A stretch of 64,000 bases of DNA from UBA9676 sp963741615 (GTDB lineage: Bacteria; Actinomycetota; Actinomycetes; Streptosporangiales; Streptosporangiaceae), in contig CAVUIU010000019.1 of the NCBI GenBank assembly GCA_963741615.1, positions 186,001 through 250,000 on the forward strand, given 5' to 3'. A program made the position numbers and the translations under genes. A model generated the notes under the pieces. That model worked only from the letters and a program-made list of their open reading frames with translations, was not told where the DNA came from and ran no database searches. Shown here piece after piece: positions 53,144 through 64,000 of the stretch; positions within the stretch are counted from its first letter, which is position 1; each line of letters begins with the position of its first letter.

Positions 53144-53464
53144 TCAGATATCACCGCCGAACTCGTTCTCCAGTGCGCTGCGCTGATTGGCACCGAGTCC
53201 GCGGACGCGCCGCGATTCCGCGATGCCAAGCCGCTCCATGATCTGGCGTGCGCGCACCTTGCCGACACCCGGCATGGCCTCGAGCAAGGCCGAGACCTTC
53301 ATCTTGCCAACCGTGTCATCGGTCTGGCCCTGCTTCAGGACCGCCGGCAGCGTGGTGGACCCGCGCTTGAGGTTGTTCTTGACTTCCGCGCGGTCCTTGC
53401 GCGCCTTCGCGGCCTTCTCCAGGGCAGCTGCACGCTGATCGGGAGTGAGGGGAGGAAGAGCCAC
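53144..53464 (-). CDS. mihF: Actinobacterial integration host factor mIHF
   Basis: A nucleoid-associated protein specific to actinobacteria that binds and bends DNA. The 106-residue product has the helix-two-turn-helix core VSALLEAMPGVGKVRARQIMERLGI, read in two parts, followed by AESRRVRGLGANQRSALENEF, the DNA-binding part. The GTG at 53464 is preceded by GAGGTG. It lies immediately upstream of gmk, its usual place. Confidence 0.96.
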   Translation of the reverse strand: MALPPLTPDQRAAALEKAAKARKDRAEVKNNLKRGSTTLPAVLKQGQTDDTVGKMKVSALLEAMPGVGKVRARQIMERLGIAESRRVRGLGANQRSALENEFGGDI

Positions 53465-53738
53465 TCCAGTTCACCTCGGGTTTCAAATAGAAAAGATGGG
53501 TCGGGAAGGGAAAGTAGCGAGTCCCGCTCTCCGAGGCAACGTGAACCCCCGTTTAATGCGTCATAAATTGATTGATACTACTTTACGAAACCGACCGAAT
53601 ACGGAACGTAGCCAAACAGCGTACTTCCCGGCCGGCCCGGCCGCCTGCGGCAACGGGCTCGTTCCCGGGCCGCGGCGCCCCCGCCGGCCATGCCAGGCTC
53701 CTATCCGGGCTGATGGGACGCGAACACACAAGCCGGCT
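53465..53738 (-). promoter_or_regulatory. AT-rich promoter region of mihF
   Basis: The stretch from about 53560 to 53620 is markedly AT-rich for this genome (cataaattgattgatact, tttacgaaacc). That is expected for a strong promoter of an abundant nucleoid protein. Several TANNNT boxes are present on the minus strand, and I cannot choose one. No gene is evident in the gap. Confidence 0.55.
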
Positions 53739-54446
53739 TCACCCCGAGGCGGGACTGAGCCGGCGCAACGGCGCGGCGATCGCCGCGGCGGCGGCGCCGG
53801 GGTCCGGCGCGCCCGTGATCGGCCGCCCGATGACCAGCAGGTTGGCACCGGCCCGGAGCGCCTCCTCGGGGGTGGCCGTCCGGGCCTGGTCGTCGGCCGA
53901 CGACCCGGCCGGGCGCACGCCGGGGGTGATCAGCGCGATGTCCGGGCCGACCTCCGCCCGGACGGCAGCCACTTCCTGCGGCGAGCACACCAGCCCGCGT
54001 GCCCCTGACTCGACCGCGAGCACGGCGAGCCGCCGCACGGCGTCCGACATCGACCCCAGCATGCCGATCTGGTCAAGAGTGGCCTGGTCAAGCGAGGTCA
54101 GCACGGTTACGGCGGCGACATTGCAGGCGGGGGCGCCCTCGACCGCGGCACGGACCACCTCGGGGCCACCCGCCGCGTGCACAGTGAGCACGTCGGGGCG
54201 GAGCCGCGCGACCGCCCGCGCCGCGCCCGTCACCGTGGCGGGAATGTCGTGCAGCTTCAGGTCAAGGAAGATCTTGACGCCGCTCGCGCCGCGGATGGAG
54301 GCCACCACATCCGGGCCGTACCTGAGGTACAGCTCGAGCCCGACCTTGACGGTGCTGACGTGTGGCGTGACGAGCCCGGCCCACCGCGCGGCGGTCTCCA
54401 GGTCCGGTGCGTCGAGTGCGACAGCGATCGGCGCCGGCTGGGTCAA
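53739..54446 (-). CDS. pyrF: Orotidine 5'-phosphate decarboxylase
   Basis: PyrF makes UMP in the last de novo step. From TTG 54446, behind GAGGAGG, it has 235 residues. The substrate and catalytic residues lie in VALDAPDL, VKVGLEL and the Asp-Lys-Asp motif FLDLKLHDIPATV. The C-terminal phosphate-binding part includes ITPGVRPAGSSADDQ and LLVIGRPITGAPDP. It is last in the pyrimidine operon. Confidence 0.96.
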   Translation of the reverse strand: MTQPAPIAVALDAPDLETAARWAGLVTPHVSTVKVGLELYLRYGPDVVASIRGASGVKIFLDLKLHDIPATVTGAARAVARLRPDVLTVHAAGGPEVVRAAVEGAPACNVAAVTVLTSLDQATLDQIGMLGSMSDAVRRLAVLAVESGARGLVCSPQEVAAVRAEVGPDIALITPGVRPAGSSADDQARTATPEEALRAGANLLVIGRPITGAPDPGAAAAAIAAPLRRLSPASG

Positions 54447-54475
54447 GGTTCCTCCTCTGGGACGGTGACATCACG

Positions 54476-55441
54476 TTACAGGGCGCTGCCCGAGAGCCTG
54501 CGTCCCGGCGCGGGGCGCGGCTCGTGTGCCAGTCCGATCACGTCCGTCAGGCGCTCGATTCCCCGGCTGACCAGCTCCCCCTCAAGCTCGCGGAGGATCC
54601 GGAGGCAGGCGGACGGGTCGTGGAAGATCGTCGTCCCGATGCTGACCATGGCCGCACCGGCCAGGATGAGCTCCAGCGCGTCCTCGCCGGTGCGCACCCC
54701 GCCCATGCCGATGATCTGCACGTCCGGCAGTGCCTCCCGCACCTGCCAGATGCACCGCACCGCGATCGGGCGGATCGCCGGGCCGGACAGACCGCCGGTG
54801 GTCCCCGCCAGCACCGGGCGCATCGTCTGGGTGTCGATCGTCATCCCGAGCAAAGTGTTGATCATCGAGAGCCCGTCGGCGCCCGCGGCGACGCAGGCGC
54901 GCGCGATCGCGACGATGTCGGTGACGTCGGGCGACAGTTTCGCGAACACCGGGATGTCATAACGCAGCCTGCCGCGGACTGCCTCGACCACCGCGGCCGA
55001 CGCCCCCGCGTCACAGGCGAAGACCTGGCCCCGGTCCTCGACATTCGGGCAGGAGATGTTGACCTCGACCGCCGTCACACCGGACGCGTCGGACAGACGG
55101 CCGGCCAGTTCGGTGAACTCGGCGACCGTGCCGCCCGCGATCGACACCACCGCCCGTGCTCCCCTCGACAGCAGCCAGGGCAGGTCACGCTGCAGGAACG
55201 CGTCGATGCCCGGGCCCTGCAGGCCGATCGAGTTGAGCATCCCGCTCGGCGTTTCGGCCATCCGCGGGGTCGGGCGCCCCGCGCGCGGGGCCAGCATGAC
55301 CGACTTCGTGACGATCGCGCCGATCTTGGCCACGTCGAAGTAATGCGCGAGTTCACGGCCCGCCCCGGCGCAGCCCGACGCGGTGAGGATGGGGTTGGGC
55401 AGCTCGACGTGCCCCAGCCTGGTCCGCAGGTCAGTCGCCAC
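54476..55441 (-). CDS. pyrD: Dihydroorotate dehydrogenase, class 1B catalytic subunit
   Basis: PyrD oxidises dihydroorotate using FMN; the 1B type passes electrons to NAD through PyrK. The 321-residue TIM barrel has PNPILTASGCAGAG, ISIAGG-like VVSIAGGTVAEF and VNISCPNVEDRG with the catalytic Cys. The FMN-phosphate site IIGMGGVRTGEDALELILAGA is near the end. The presence of pyrK directly upstream, overlapping by 11 nt, supports class 1B over the membrane class 2. Confidence 0.95.
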   Translation of the reverse strand: MATDLRTRLGHVELPNPILTASGCAGAGRELAHYFDVAKIGAIVTKSVMLAPRAGRPTPRMAETPSGMLNSIGLQGPGIDAFLQRDLPWLLSRGARAVVSIAGGTVAEFTELAGRLSDASGVTAVEVNISCPNVEDRGQVFACDAGASAAVVEAVRGRLRYDIPVFAKLSPDVTDIVAIARACVAAGADGLSMINTLLGMTIDTQTMRPVLAGTTGGLSGPAIRPIAVRCIWQVREALPDVQIIGMGGVRTGEDALELILAGAAMVSIGTTIFHDPSACLRILRELEGELVSRGIERLTDVIGLAHEPRPAPGRRLSGSAL

Positions 55442-56437
55442 CGGCCCGCCCCCGGGTGCTGGCTGCCGGCGTGCCGGCCGGCTGCGGGCCTGCCTGCTGC
55501 GTGCCTGCCTGCTGCGTGCCTGCCTGCTGCGGGCCGGCCTGCTGGGGGCCGGTGCGCCGGCCGGGCTTCCAGCCCGGTGCGCCGAGCGCGTCGAACGGGA
55601 TCGTGTCCACGTCGCCCCAGCGCACCGAGTCGCCCTGGAAGACCGGTCCGTCCACGCAGGACCGCACCATCCTGGTCACCCCGTCCTCCCCGACCACCGG
55701 GAGCACACAGGTCATGCAGACCCCGATCCCGCAGGCCATGGATTCCTCGACCAGGACCTGCGCCGGGATGTCGTAGCGGCCCGCTATGGCGGTCACCTGG
55801 CGGAGCATCCCCATCGGGCCGCAGGCGTAGATCACGTCGGTCCTGGCCTCGTGAATGACCTGGCTCAGGACGTCAGTGACCAGCCCGCGCACGCCCATCG
55901 AGCCATCCTCGGTGGTGATCGTCGCGGTCCGCCCGCCGCGCCGGGCGGTGAGCGCGCCGAACACCCGGCCGACGCTGGCCGCGCCCAGCAGGAAGTCAAC
56001 CGTGCAGCCGCGGCCACGCAGCCGGTCGGCCAGCGGGAACAGCGGTGCACTGCCGTACCCGCCGCCGATAAGCAGGCAGCTCACCGGGTCCCGGGGAAGC
56101 GGAAACGGGCGCCCGAGCGGCCCGCCGATGTCGATCATGTCCCTGGTGCGCCGTTCGGCCAGCCAGCGGGTGCCCGGGCCGACGGCGGCGAACACGATCT
56201 CCACCGTGCCGCCATGGTCGGGCCGGACGTCATGGATCGAGAAGGCACGGCGCAGCAGCATCGAGGTCTCGGGCCCCCCCACCGCGACCGCGATGAACTG
56301 GCCCGGCCGGAACCTGGCGGCGATGCCCGGCGCGACCAGCGTCATGGCGTAATACGCGTCCACCCGGCGCACCGTCAGCACCGTCCCCCTGATCTGGACC
56401 TGGGTCGGGCTGGCGCCCTGCTCAGCGGGGCCGGCCG

Positions 56438-56441
<4 letters not shown>
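55431..56441 (-). CDS. pyrK: Dihydroorotate dehydrogenase electron-transfer subunit
   Basis: PyrK carries FAD and a [2Fe-2S] cluster and links PyrD to NAD. The ferredoxin-reductase-like FAD domain (FRPGQFIAVAVGG, LLRRAFSIHDV) and NAD domain (CLLIGGGYGSAPLFPLADRL) are present. Four cluster cysteines lie in ESMACGIGVCMTCVLPV and RSCVDGPVF. At 336 residues it is longer than usual. The last 40 residues hold a five-residue repeat (GPQQA/GTQQA, five copies) encoded by a 15-nt tandem repeat. Confidence 0.94.
55471..55550 (-). repeat. 15-nt tandem repeat in the pyrK tail
   Basis: Units close to gtgcctgcctgctgc recur about five times in frame and encode Gly-Thr/Pro-Gln-Gln-Ala. Confidence 0.85.
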
Positions 56442-59851
<3,410 letters not shown>

Positions 59852-59871
59852 GCCGCCGCACCTCCCCCGGG

Positions 59872-59926
59872 CCATGATCGTGGTGACTCTTATGTGCCTG
59901 GCGCAGACAAACCACCACGATCATGG
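59872..59926. repeat. 14-bp inverted repeat between carA and carB (CATGATC family hairpin C)
   Basis: CCATGATCGTGGTG (59872-59885) and CACCACGATCATGG (59913-59926) are exact reverse complements around 27 nt. It fills the only sizeable gap (about 100 nt) within the pyr operon. Its arm begins like hairpins A and B. It could act as a partial terminator or RNA processing site between carA and carB, or simply be a copy of a dispersed element. Confidence 0.85.
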
Positions 59927-59953
59927 AGGCCGGGCCGGCAGCGGAAGGCGACG

Positions 59954-61246
59954 TCACTTCGCACGCTCCATCAGCGCGCAGAATGCGTCGAACTCGCCGG
60001 CCGCGTCGTGCGGGCCGGGCGCCGCCTCGGGGTGGTACTGCACACTGAAACCAGGCGTGTCCAGCAGCCGCAGTCCCTCCACGACGCCATCGTTGAGGTT
60101 GATGTGGCTCACCTGGGCGCGGCCGAACGCCGTCTCGAACGGTGCCAGCGCGCCGGGGCTCACCCGGGCGGCGGCCAGCGCGACGGCCCGCTCCCCCGCC
60201 ACGGCCCGCTCCTCGGCCGCGGCCCGCTCCCCGACTGCGGCCCGCTCCCCCGCCACGGCCAGGTCCCCGGCCACCTCCCCGCCCGTCCCCGCGCCGGGCA
60301 GGGCGACCGCGAAGCCATGGTTGTGGCTGGTGATCTGGACGTGGCCGGTGGTGAGATCCGTGACCGGCTGGTTGATGCCGCGGTGCCCGAAACGCAGCTT
60401 GTAGGTTCCCAGGCCAAGTGCCCGTCCCAGGATCTGGCTGCCCAGGCAGATGCCGAAAACCGGGACGGCCTCGGTGAGCACGCCGCGCATGGCCGCAACC
60501 GCGTAGCCGGCCGCCGCCGGGTCGCCGGGGCCGTTGGAGAAGAACACCCCGTCCGGGCTGGTGGCCAGGATCTCATCCGCCGTGCTGGCCGCCGGGAGCA
60601 CGCGCACCTGGCAGCCCCGCTCCGCCATCGACCGCGGGGTCGCGGCCTTGATGCCCAGGTCAACCGCTGTCACGCGGTACCGGAGACCGACGCCGGGCGG
60701 CGGGTTCACCGTGTACGGCTCGGGCGTGGAAACTTCCCGGGCCAGATCGGCGCCGAGCATGGACGGGCTCTCCCGGACCCTGCTCAGCAGGGCCTGCGGG
60801 TCGCTGACGGCGTCGCTGATCGCCGCCCGCATCGCGCCGCGCTCGCGCAGGTGGCGGGTGAGAGCGCGGGTGCCGGTGATCGCGATGCCGGGGACGTCCT
60901 GGGCGGTCAGCTCCGCTTCCAGGCTGCGGCGAGCCCGCCAGCTGGAGGCGATCCTGGCCGGCTCGCGGATCACGTAACCGCTCACCCAGATCCGCCGCGA
61001 CTCGTCGTCCTCGTCATTGATTCCGGTGTTACCGATATGGGGCGCGGTCATGGCCACGATCTGCCGGGCGTAGGACGGGTCCGTCAGCGTCTCCTGGTAG
61101 CCGGTCATCCCGGTGCTGAAAACCATCTCACCGAACGTCTCCGCCACGGCACCGAAGCTGGTCCCGTGAAACGTCGTGCCGTCCTCGAGCACCAGGATGG
61201 CTGGCTGAGATCCGCTTCCCGGCCCGCCGCGCCCGCCAGCCGCCAT
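59954..61246 (-). CDS. carA: Carbamoyl phosphate synthase small subunit
   Basis: CarA hydrolyses glutamine and channels ammonia to CarB. The ATG at 61246 shares its A with the pyrC stop (TGATG), which fixes the start and gives 430 residues. The class I amidotransferase domain has the catalytic Cys in VFGICLGSQILG and His/Glu in VQYHPEAAPGPHD. Residues 330-360, before SPGALAPFETAF, are an extra repeat (GERAAVGERAAAEERAVAGE) inserted between beta strands of the glutaminase domain. Confidence 0.95.
   Translation of the reverse strand: MAAGGRGGPGSGSQPAILVLEDGTTFHGTSFGAVAETFGEMVFSTGMTGYQETLTDPSYARQIVAMTAPHIGNTGINDEDDESRRIWVSGYVIREPARIASSWRARRSLEAELTAQDVPGIAITGTRALTRHLRERGAMRAAISDAVSDPQALLSRVRESPSMLGADLAREVSTPEPYTVNPPPGVGLRYRVTAVDLGIKAATPRSMAERGCQVRVLPAASTADEILATSPDGVFFSNGPGDPAAAGYAVAAMRGVLTEAVPVFGICLGSQILGRALGLGTYKLRFGHRGINQPVTDLTTGHVQITSHNHGFAVALPGAGTGGEVAGDLAVAGERAAVGERAAAEERAVAGERAVALAAARVSPGALAPFETAFGRAQVSHINLNDGVVEGLRLLDTPGFSVQYHPEAAPGPHDAAGEFDAFCALMERAK
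60185..60262 (-). repeat. 18-nt tandem repeat within carA
   Basis: Units close to gcccgctcccccgccacg recur about four times in frame and encode the Glu-Arg-Ala-Val-Ala-Gly-like insert of CarA. Confidence 0.75.
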
Positions 61247-62631
61247 CAGGCCAGCTTCCCGTCGAGGACGGTCGGGCGGCCGCGCAGGAACGTGGCAACC
61301 ACCCGTCCTGGCAGGACCCGGCCCGCGAACGGCGTGTTGCGGCTCCTGGACGCGTGGGAGGCGGGGTCGACCGGCGCCCGCGGCTCGGGGTCGTACAGGG
61401 TGAGGTTGGCGGGCGACCCGGCCGCCAGCGGCTGCCCATGACCGGGCACACGCCCGATCGCGGCGGGCCGGGCCGACATCCGGTCGGCGATACCCGCCCA
61501 GTCGAGCAGGCCGGTCTCGACCATCGCCTCCTGCACGACCCGCAGCGCGGTCTCGAGCCCGGTCATGCCGAACGCGGCCGCCGCCCACTCGGTTTCCTTG
61601 TCCTCCAGCGGGTGGGGGGCGTGGTCGGTCGCCACGCAGTCGATCGTCCCGTCGGCCAGGGCGCCCCGCAGCGCCGCCACGTCCGTTGCCGTGCGCAGCG
61701 GCGGGTTCACCTTGTACACCGGGTCGTAGCCGGCCACCAGCTCGTCGGTCAGCAGCAGGTGGTGCGGGGTCACCTCGGCGGTCACCTGCCACCCCTTGGA
61801 CTTGGCCCAGCGGATGATCTCCACCGAGCCGGCCGTGGACACGTGGCAGATGTGCAGCGCCGACCCGACGTGGGCAGCCAGCAGGCAGTCACGGGCGATG
61901 ACCGCCTCCTCGGCCACGGCCGGCCATCCGGTCAGCCCCAGCCGGCCCGACACCTCCCCCTCGTTCATCTGGGCACCATCGGTGAGCCGCGGCTCCTGGG
62001 CATGCTGGGCGACCACACCGTCGAACGCCTTGACGTACTCCAGCGCGCGGCGCATGAGCACCGCGTCGGACACGCATCGGCCGTCGTCGGAGAAGATACG
62101 CACCCGCGCGGCCGAGTCGGCCATGGCGCCGAGCTCGGCGAGCTGCTTGCCGGCCAGTCCCGAGGTGACCGCGCCCACCGGCAGGACATCGCAGTGCCCC
62201 GCCTGGCGCCCCAGCCGCCATATCTGCTCGACCACGCCCGCGGTGTCGGCGACCGGGTCGGTGTTGGCCATCGCGTGCACCGCAGTGAAGCCGCCGAGCG
62301 CCGCGGCCATGGTGCCCGTCTCGACGGTCTCCGCGTCCTCCCGGCCCGGCTCTCTCAGGTGGGTATGCAGGTCGACCAGGCCCGGCAGGGCGACAAGGCC
62401 CGCGGCGTCAACGACCTGCGCCGTCCCGCCGCCCTCCGCGGCAGCGCCCGGGCCGAGGCCGGCCACCAGCCCGCCGCGGACGAGGATGTCGTCCGGCGCA
62501 CCGCCCAGCGGCCGCGCCCCCCTGATCAGCCAGATGTTGCCGTCATCGCCCACCGTGCCGCCTTCCCCGTGCCGCCCGCTGCCGGTGGCCGGCCGGCCGC
62601 CCGCGTCCGCCGCCCGCCCGCCCGCGCTCAC
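61246..62631 (-). CDS. pyrC: Dihydroorotase, class I
   Basis: PyrC cyclises carbamoyl aspartate. The 461-residue amidohydrolase has the zinc-binding LVDLHTHLREPGREDAETVE, MANTDPVAD, the His ligands in ICHVSTAGSVE and TPHHLLL, and the catalytic Asp in CVATDHAPHPLEDK. The first 30 residues are Gly-rich and not expected, so translation might begin later, for example at GTG in the GGTVGDDGNIWL stretch. The upstream GTG overlaps the pyrB stop as GTGA and supports the long form. Confidence 0.94.
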   Translation of the reverse strand: MSAGGRAADAGGRPATGSGRHGEGGTVGDDGNIWLIRGARPLGGAPDDILVRGGLVAGLGPGAAAEGGGTAQVVDAAGLVALPGLVDLHTHLREPGREDAETVETGTMAAALGGFTAVHAMANTDPVADTAGVVEQIWRLGRQAGHCDVLPVGAVTSGLAGKQLAELGAMADSAARVRIFSDDGRCVSDAVLMRRALEYVKAFDGVVAQHAQEPRLTDGAQMNEGEVSGRLGLTGWPAVAEEAVIARDCLLAAHVGSALHICHVSTAGSVEIIRWAKSKGWQVTAEVTPHHLLLTDELVAGYDPVYKVNPPLRTATDVAALRGALADGTIDCVATDHAPHPLEDKETEWAAAAFGMTGLETALRVVQEAMVETGLLDWAGIADRMSARPAAIGRVPGHGQPLAAGSPANLTLYDPEPRAPVDPASHASRSRNTPFAGRVLPGRVVATFLRGRPTVLDGKLA

Positions 62632-63653
62632 TGGTCCGCCTCCGCCCCGCCGAGGAGCAGGTACAGGACGGCCATCCGCACGCTGACGCCGTTCGCGACC
62701 TGCTCCACCACCGTGGACCTGGGCGAGTCCGCGACTCCGGCCGCGATCTCCACGCCGCGGTTCATGGGTCCCGGATGCATCACGATGGCGTGTTCGGGCA
62801 GCTGGGCCATCCGGGCGGAATCCAGGCCGTAACGGCGGCTGTACTCACGCACACTGGGGAAGTAAGCGGCGTTCATCCGCTCCTGCTGGATGCGCAGCAT
62901 CATGACCACATCGCTCTTGGGCAGGGCCGCGTCCAGGTCGTAGCCGACCGAGCAGGGCCAGGCATCGACCGCGACCGGGAGCAGGGTGGGGGGCGCGACC
63001 AGCACCACCTCCGCGCCGAGTGTGTGCAGCAGGATGACGTTGGAACGCGCCACCCGGCTGTGCAGGATGTCGCCGACGATGGTGACCCGCAGCCCGTCCA
63101 GCGCCCCGCCCGCCCCGTCCAGCGCCGCGCCCGGCCGGCCCGGCCTGTCCGGCCCGCCATGCCCGCCGGGATCGGTGTCCGGGCCTGGGCCGTCACCGCT
63201 GCTGCGGCCGAACCGGCGGCGGATCGTGAAAGCGTCCAGCAGCGCCTGGGTCGGGTGCTCGTGGCCCCCGTCGCCGGCGTTGATCACACTGCCGCGCACC
63301 CACTCCGCCAGCCGGTGCGGGGCGCCGGACGCGTTGTGCCTGATGACCACCGCGTCGGCACCCATCGCTTCCAGCGTCAGGGCGGTGTCCTTCAGGCTCT
63401 CGCCCTTGGCGACGCTCGAGCCCTTGACGGAGAAGTTGATCACGTCGGCGGACAGCCGCTTGGCCGCCGCCTCGAACGAGATCCTGGTCCTGGTGGAGTC
63501 CTCGAAGAAGAGGTTCACGACGGTGCGGCCGCGCAGGGTCGGCAGTTTCTTGATGGGCCGGTCCGATATCCGGGCGAGCTCGTCGGCTGTGTCGAGCACC
63601 CGCAGGGCATCCTCGCGGCTCAGGTCGGCCGCCGAGATCAGGTGCCGGTTCAC
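62628..63653 (-). CDS. pyrB: Aspartate carbamoyltransferase catalytic subunit
   Basis: PyrB forms carbamoyl aspartate. Carbamoyl-phosphate and aspartate sites are present: FFEDSTRTRISFEAAAKRL, GSSVAKGESLKDTALTLEAM in parts, HPTQALLDAFTI and MHPGPMNRGVEIA. At 341 residues it is about 30 longer than usual. The excess is a Gly/Pro/Asp-rich insert (about residues 158-190) between the hinge helix and VTIVGDILHSRVARSN. It overlaps pyrR and pyrC by 4 nt each. Confidence 0.96.
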   Translation of the reverse strand: MNRHLISAADLSREDALRVLDTADELARISDRPIKKLPTLRGRTVVNLFFEDSTRTRISFEAAAKRLSADVINFSVKGSSVAKGESLKDTALTLEAMGADAVVIRHNASGAPHRLAEWVRGSVINAGDGGHEHPTQALLDAFTIRRRFGRSSGDGPGPDTDPGGHGGPDRPGRPGAALDGAGGALDGLRVTIVGDILHSRVARSNVILLHTLGAEVVLVAPPTLLPVAVDAWPCSVGYDLDAALPKSDVVMMLRIQQERMNAAYFPSVREYSRRYGLDSARMAQLPEHAIVMHPGPMNRGVEIAAGVADSPRSTVVEQVANGVSVRMAVLYLLLGGAEADQ

Positions 63654-64000
63654 CGGGCACTCCCCCCGCCTCCGCCGGCCAGGCCCAGCAGGACCGAGTC
63701 CTCGCCGTCCACCTCGGTGAGCAGGACCCGGACCAGCTCCTGCTGGGAGGTGGGCAGGTTCTTGCCGACGTAGTCGGGGCGGATCGGCAGCTCCCGGTGG
63801 CCCCGGTCAACCAGGACCGCGAGCTGAACGGCCCGCGGCCGGCCGAGATCGTTCAGCGCGTCGAGAGCCGCGCGCACCGTCCGTCCCGAGTACAGCACGT
63901 CGTCCACGAGCACCACGATCTTGCCGTCGATCCCCTCCGGCGGGACCTGGGTCGGGCCCAGCGTCCTCGCCGGGCGCAGCCGCAGGTCGTCGCGGTACAT
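63650..64000 (-). CDS. pyrR: Bifunctional pyr regulator / uracil phosphoribosyltransferase PyrR, N-terminus off window
   Basis: PyrR binds pyr mRNA leaders in response to UMP and also has uracil phosphoribosyltransferase activity. About 116 C-terminal residues are present. The PRPP-binding loop is VVLVDDVLYSGRTVRAAL, preceded by YRDDLRLRP and followed by LVDRGHRELPIRPDYVGKNLPTS, the typical PyrR end. Its RNA-binding site would be upstream, beyond position 64000. The last residues, LAGGGGGSAR, are Gly-rich. Confidence 0.95.
   Translation of the reverse strand: MYRDDLRLRPARTLGPTQVPPEGIDGKIVVLVDDVLYSGRTVRAALDALNDLGRPRAVQLAVLVDRGHRELPIRPDYVGKNLPTSQQELVRVLLTEVDGEDSVLLGLAGGGGGSAR

Overview
The window is a very GC-rich (roughly 70-75%) stretch of bacterial chromosome. 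Several genes mark it as Actinomycetota: an actinobacterial integration host factor (mIHF), an F420-type luciferase-like oxidoreductase, DUF3040, a meso-DAP-type MurE and a dcw cluster that starts with mraZ. Many start codons are GTG, and many genes overlap by 4 nt as GTGA or ATGA. Gene order (pyrR-B-C-carA-B...gmk-rpoZ-coaBC-metK-priA-fmt-rsmB-rpe; ribE-ribBA-ribH-hisG; aroC-K-B-Q; pepQ-efp-nusB) fits a Streptosporangiales- or Streptomyces-like lineage. The order or genus cannot be fixed from the sequence alone. No rRNA, tRNA, CRISPR array, prophage or complete insertion sequence was seen.

Layout. 1-6603 (minus): start of the division/cell-wall cluster, mraZ-rsmH-ftsL-ftsI-murE-mraY. It is driven by a promoter that overlaps four MraZ boxes. 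rsmH carries an apparent 1-nt frameshift, and murF is missing between murE and mraY. 6852-11590 (plus): a MoxR ATPase / DUF58 / TgpA-like transglutaminase cluster; the transglutaminase gene is also frameshifted near its 5' end. 11600-15400: DUF3040 protein, DNA polymerase IV, a methyltransferase, a GNAT remnant and a membrane protein. 15429-17571 (minus): nusB, efp and an M24 aminopeptidase. 17756-22241: an apparent insertion between pepQ and aroQ that holds a GNAT, a PadR regulator, a drug-type ABC exporter and an LLM oxidoreductase, with a minisatellite at each edge. 22349-25786 (minus): aroC-aroK-aroB-aroQ, joined by 4-nt overlaps.

25860-35014: mostly accessory genes. These are an SseB-like protein, a kinase-less sensor-like membrane protein, an APH-fold phosphotransferase, an unrecognised two-gene module whose second protein has a huge Pro/Ala repeat linker between two small domains, an aldose-1-epimerase-like protein, a MobA/MocA-like nucleotidyltransferase and XdhC. 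35225-39025 (minus): an FMN riboswitch followed by ribE-ribBA-ribH and then hisG, without ribD or hisE. 39114-40843: an ECF sigma factor with a DGPF/YCII partner. 41112-64000: rpe, a DUF2786 protein, rsmB-fmt-def, an unknown protein, priA, metK, coaBC, rpoZ, gmk, mihF, and the de novo pyrimidine operon pyrR-B-C-carA-carB-pyrK-pyrD-pyrF. The window ends inside pyrR.

Two themes run through the window. Short tandem repeats of unrelated unit sequence sit in intergenic gaps and, in frame, in the tails or linkers of housekeeping enzymes (MurE, AroK, RibBA, PyrK, CarB, CarA). Three long hairpins whose arms begin CATGATC lie at unrelated loci; one of them supplies the C-terminal codons of the LLM oxidoreductase.
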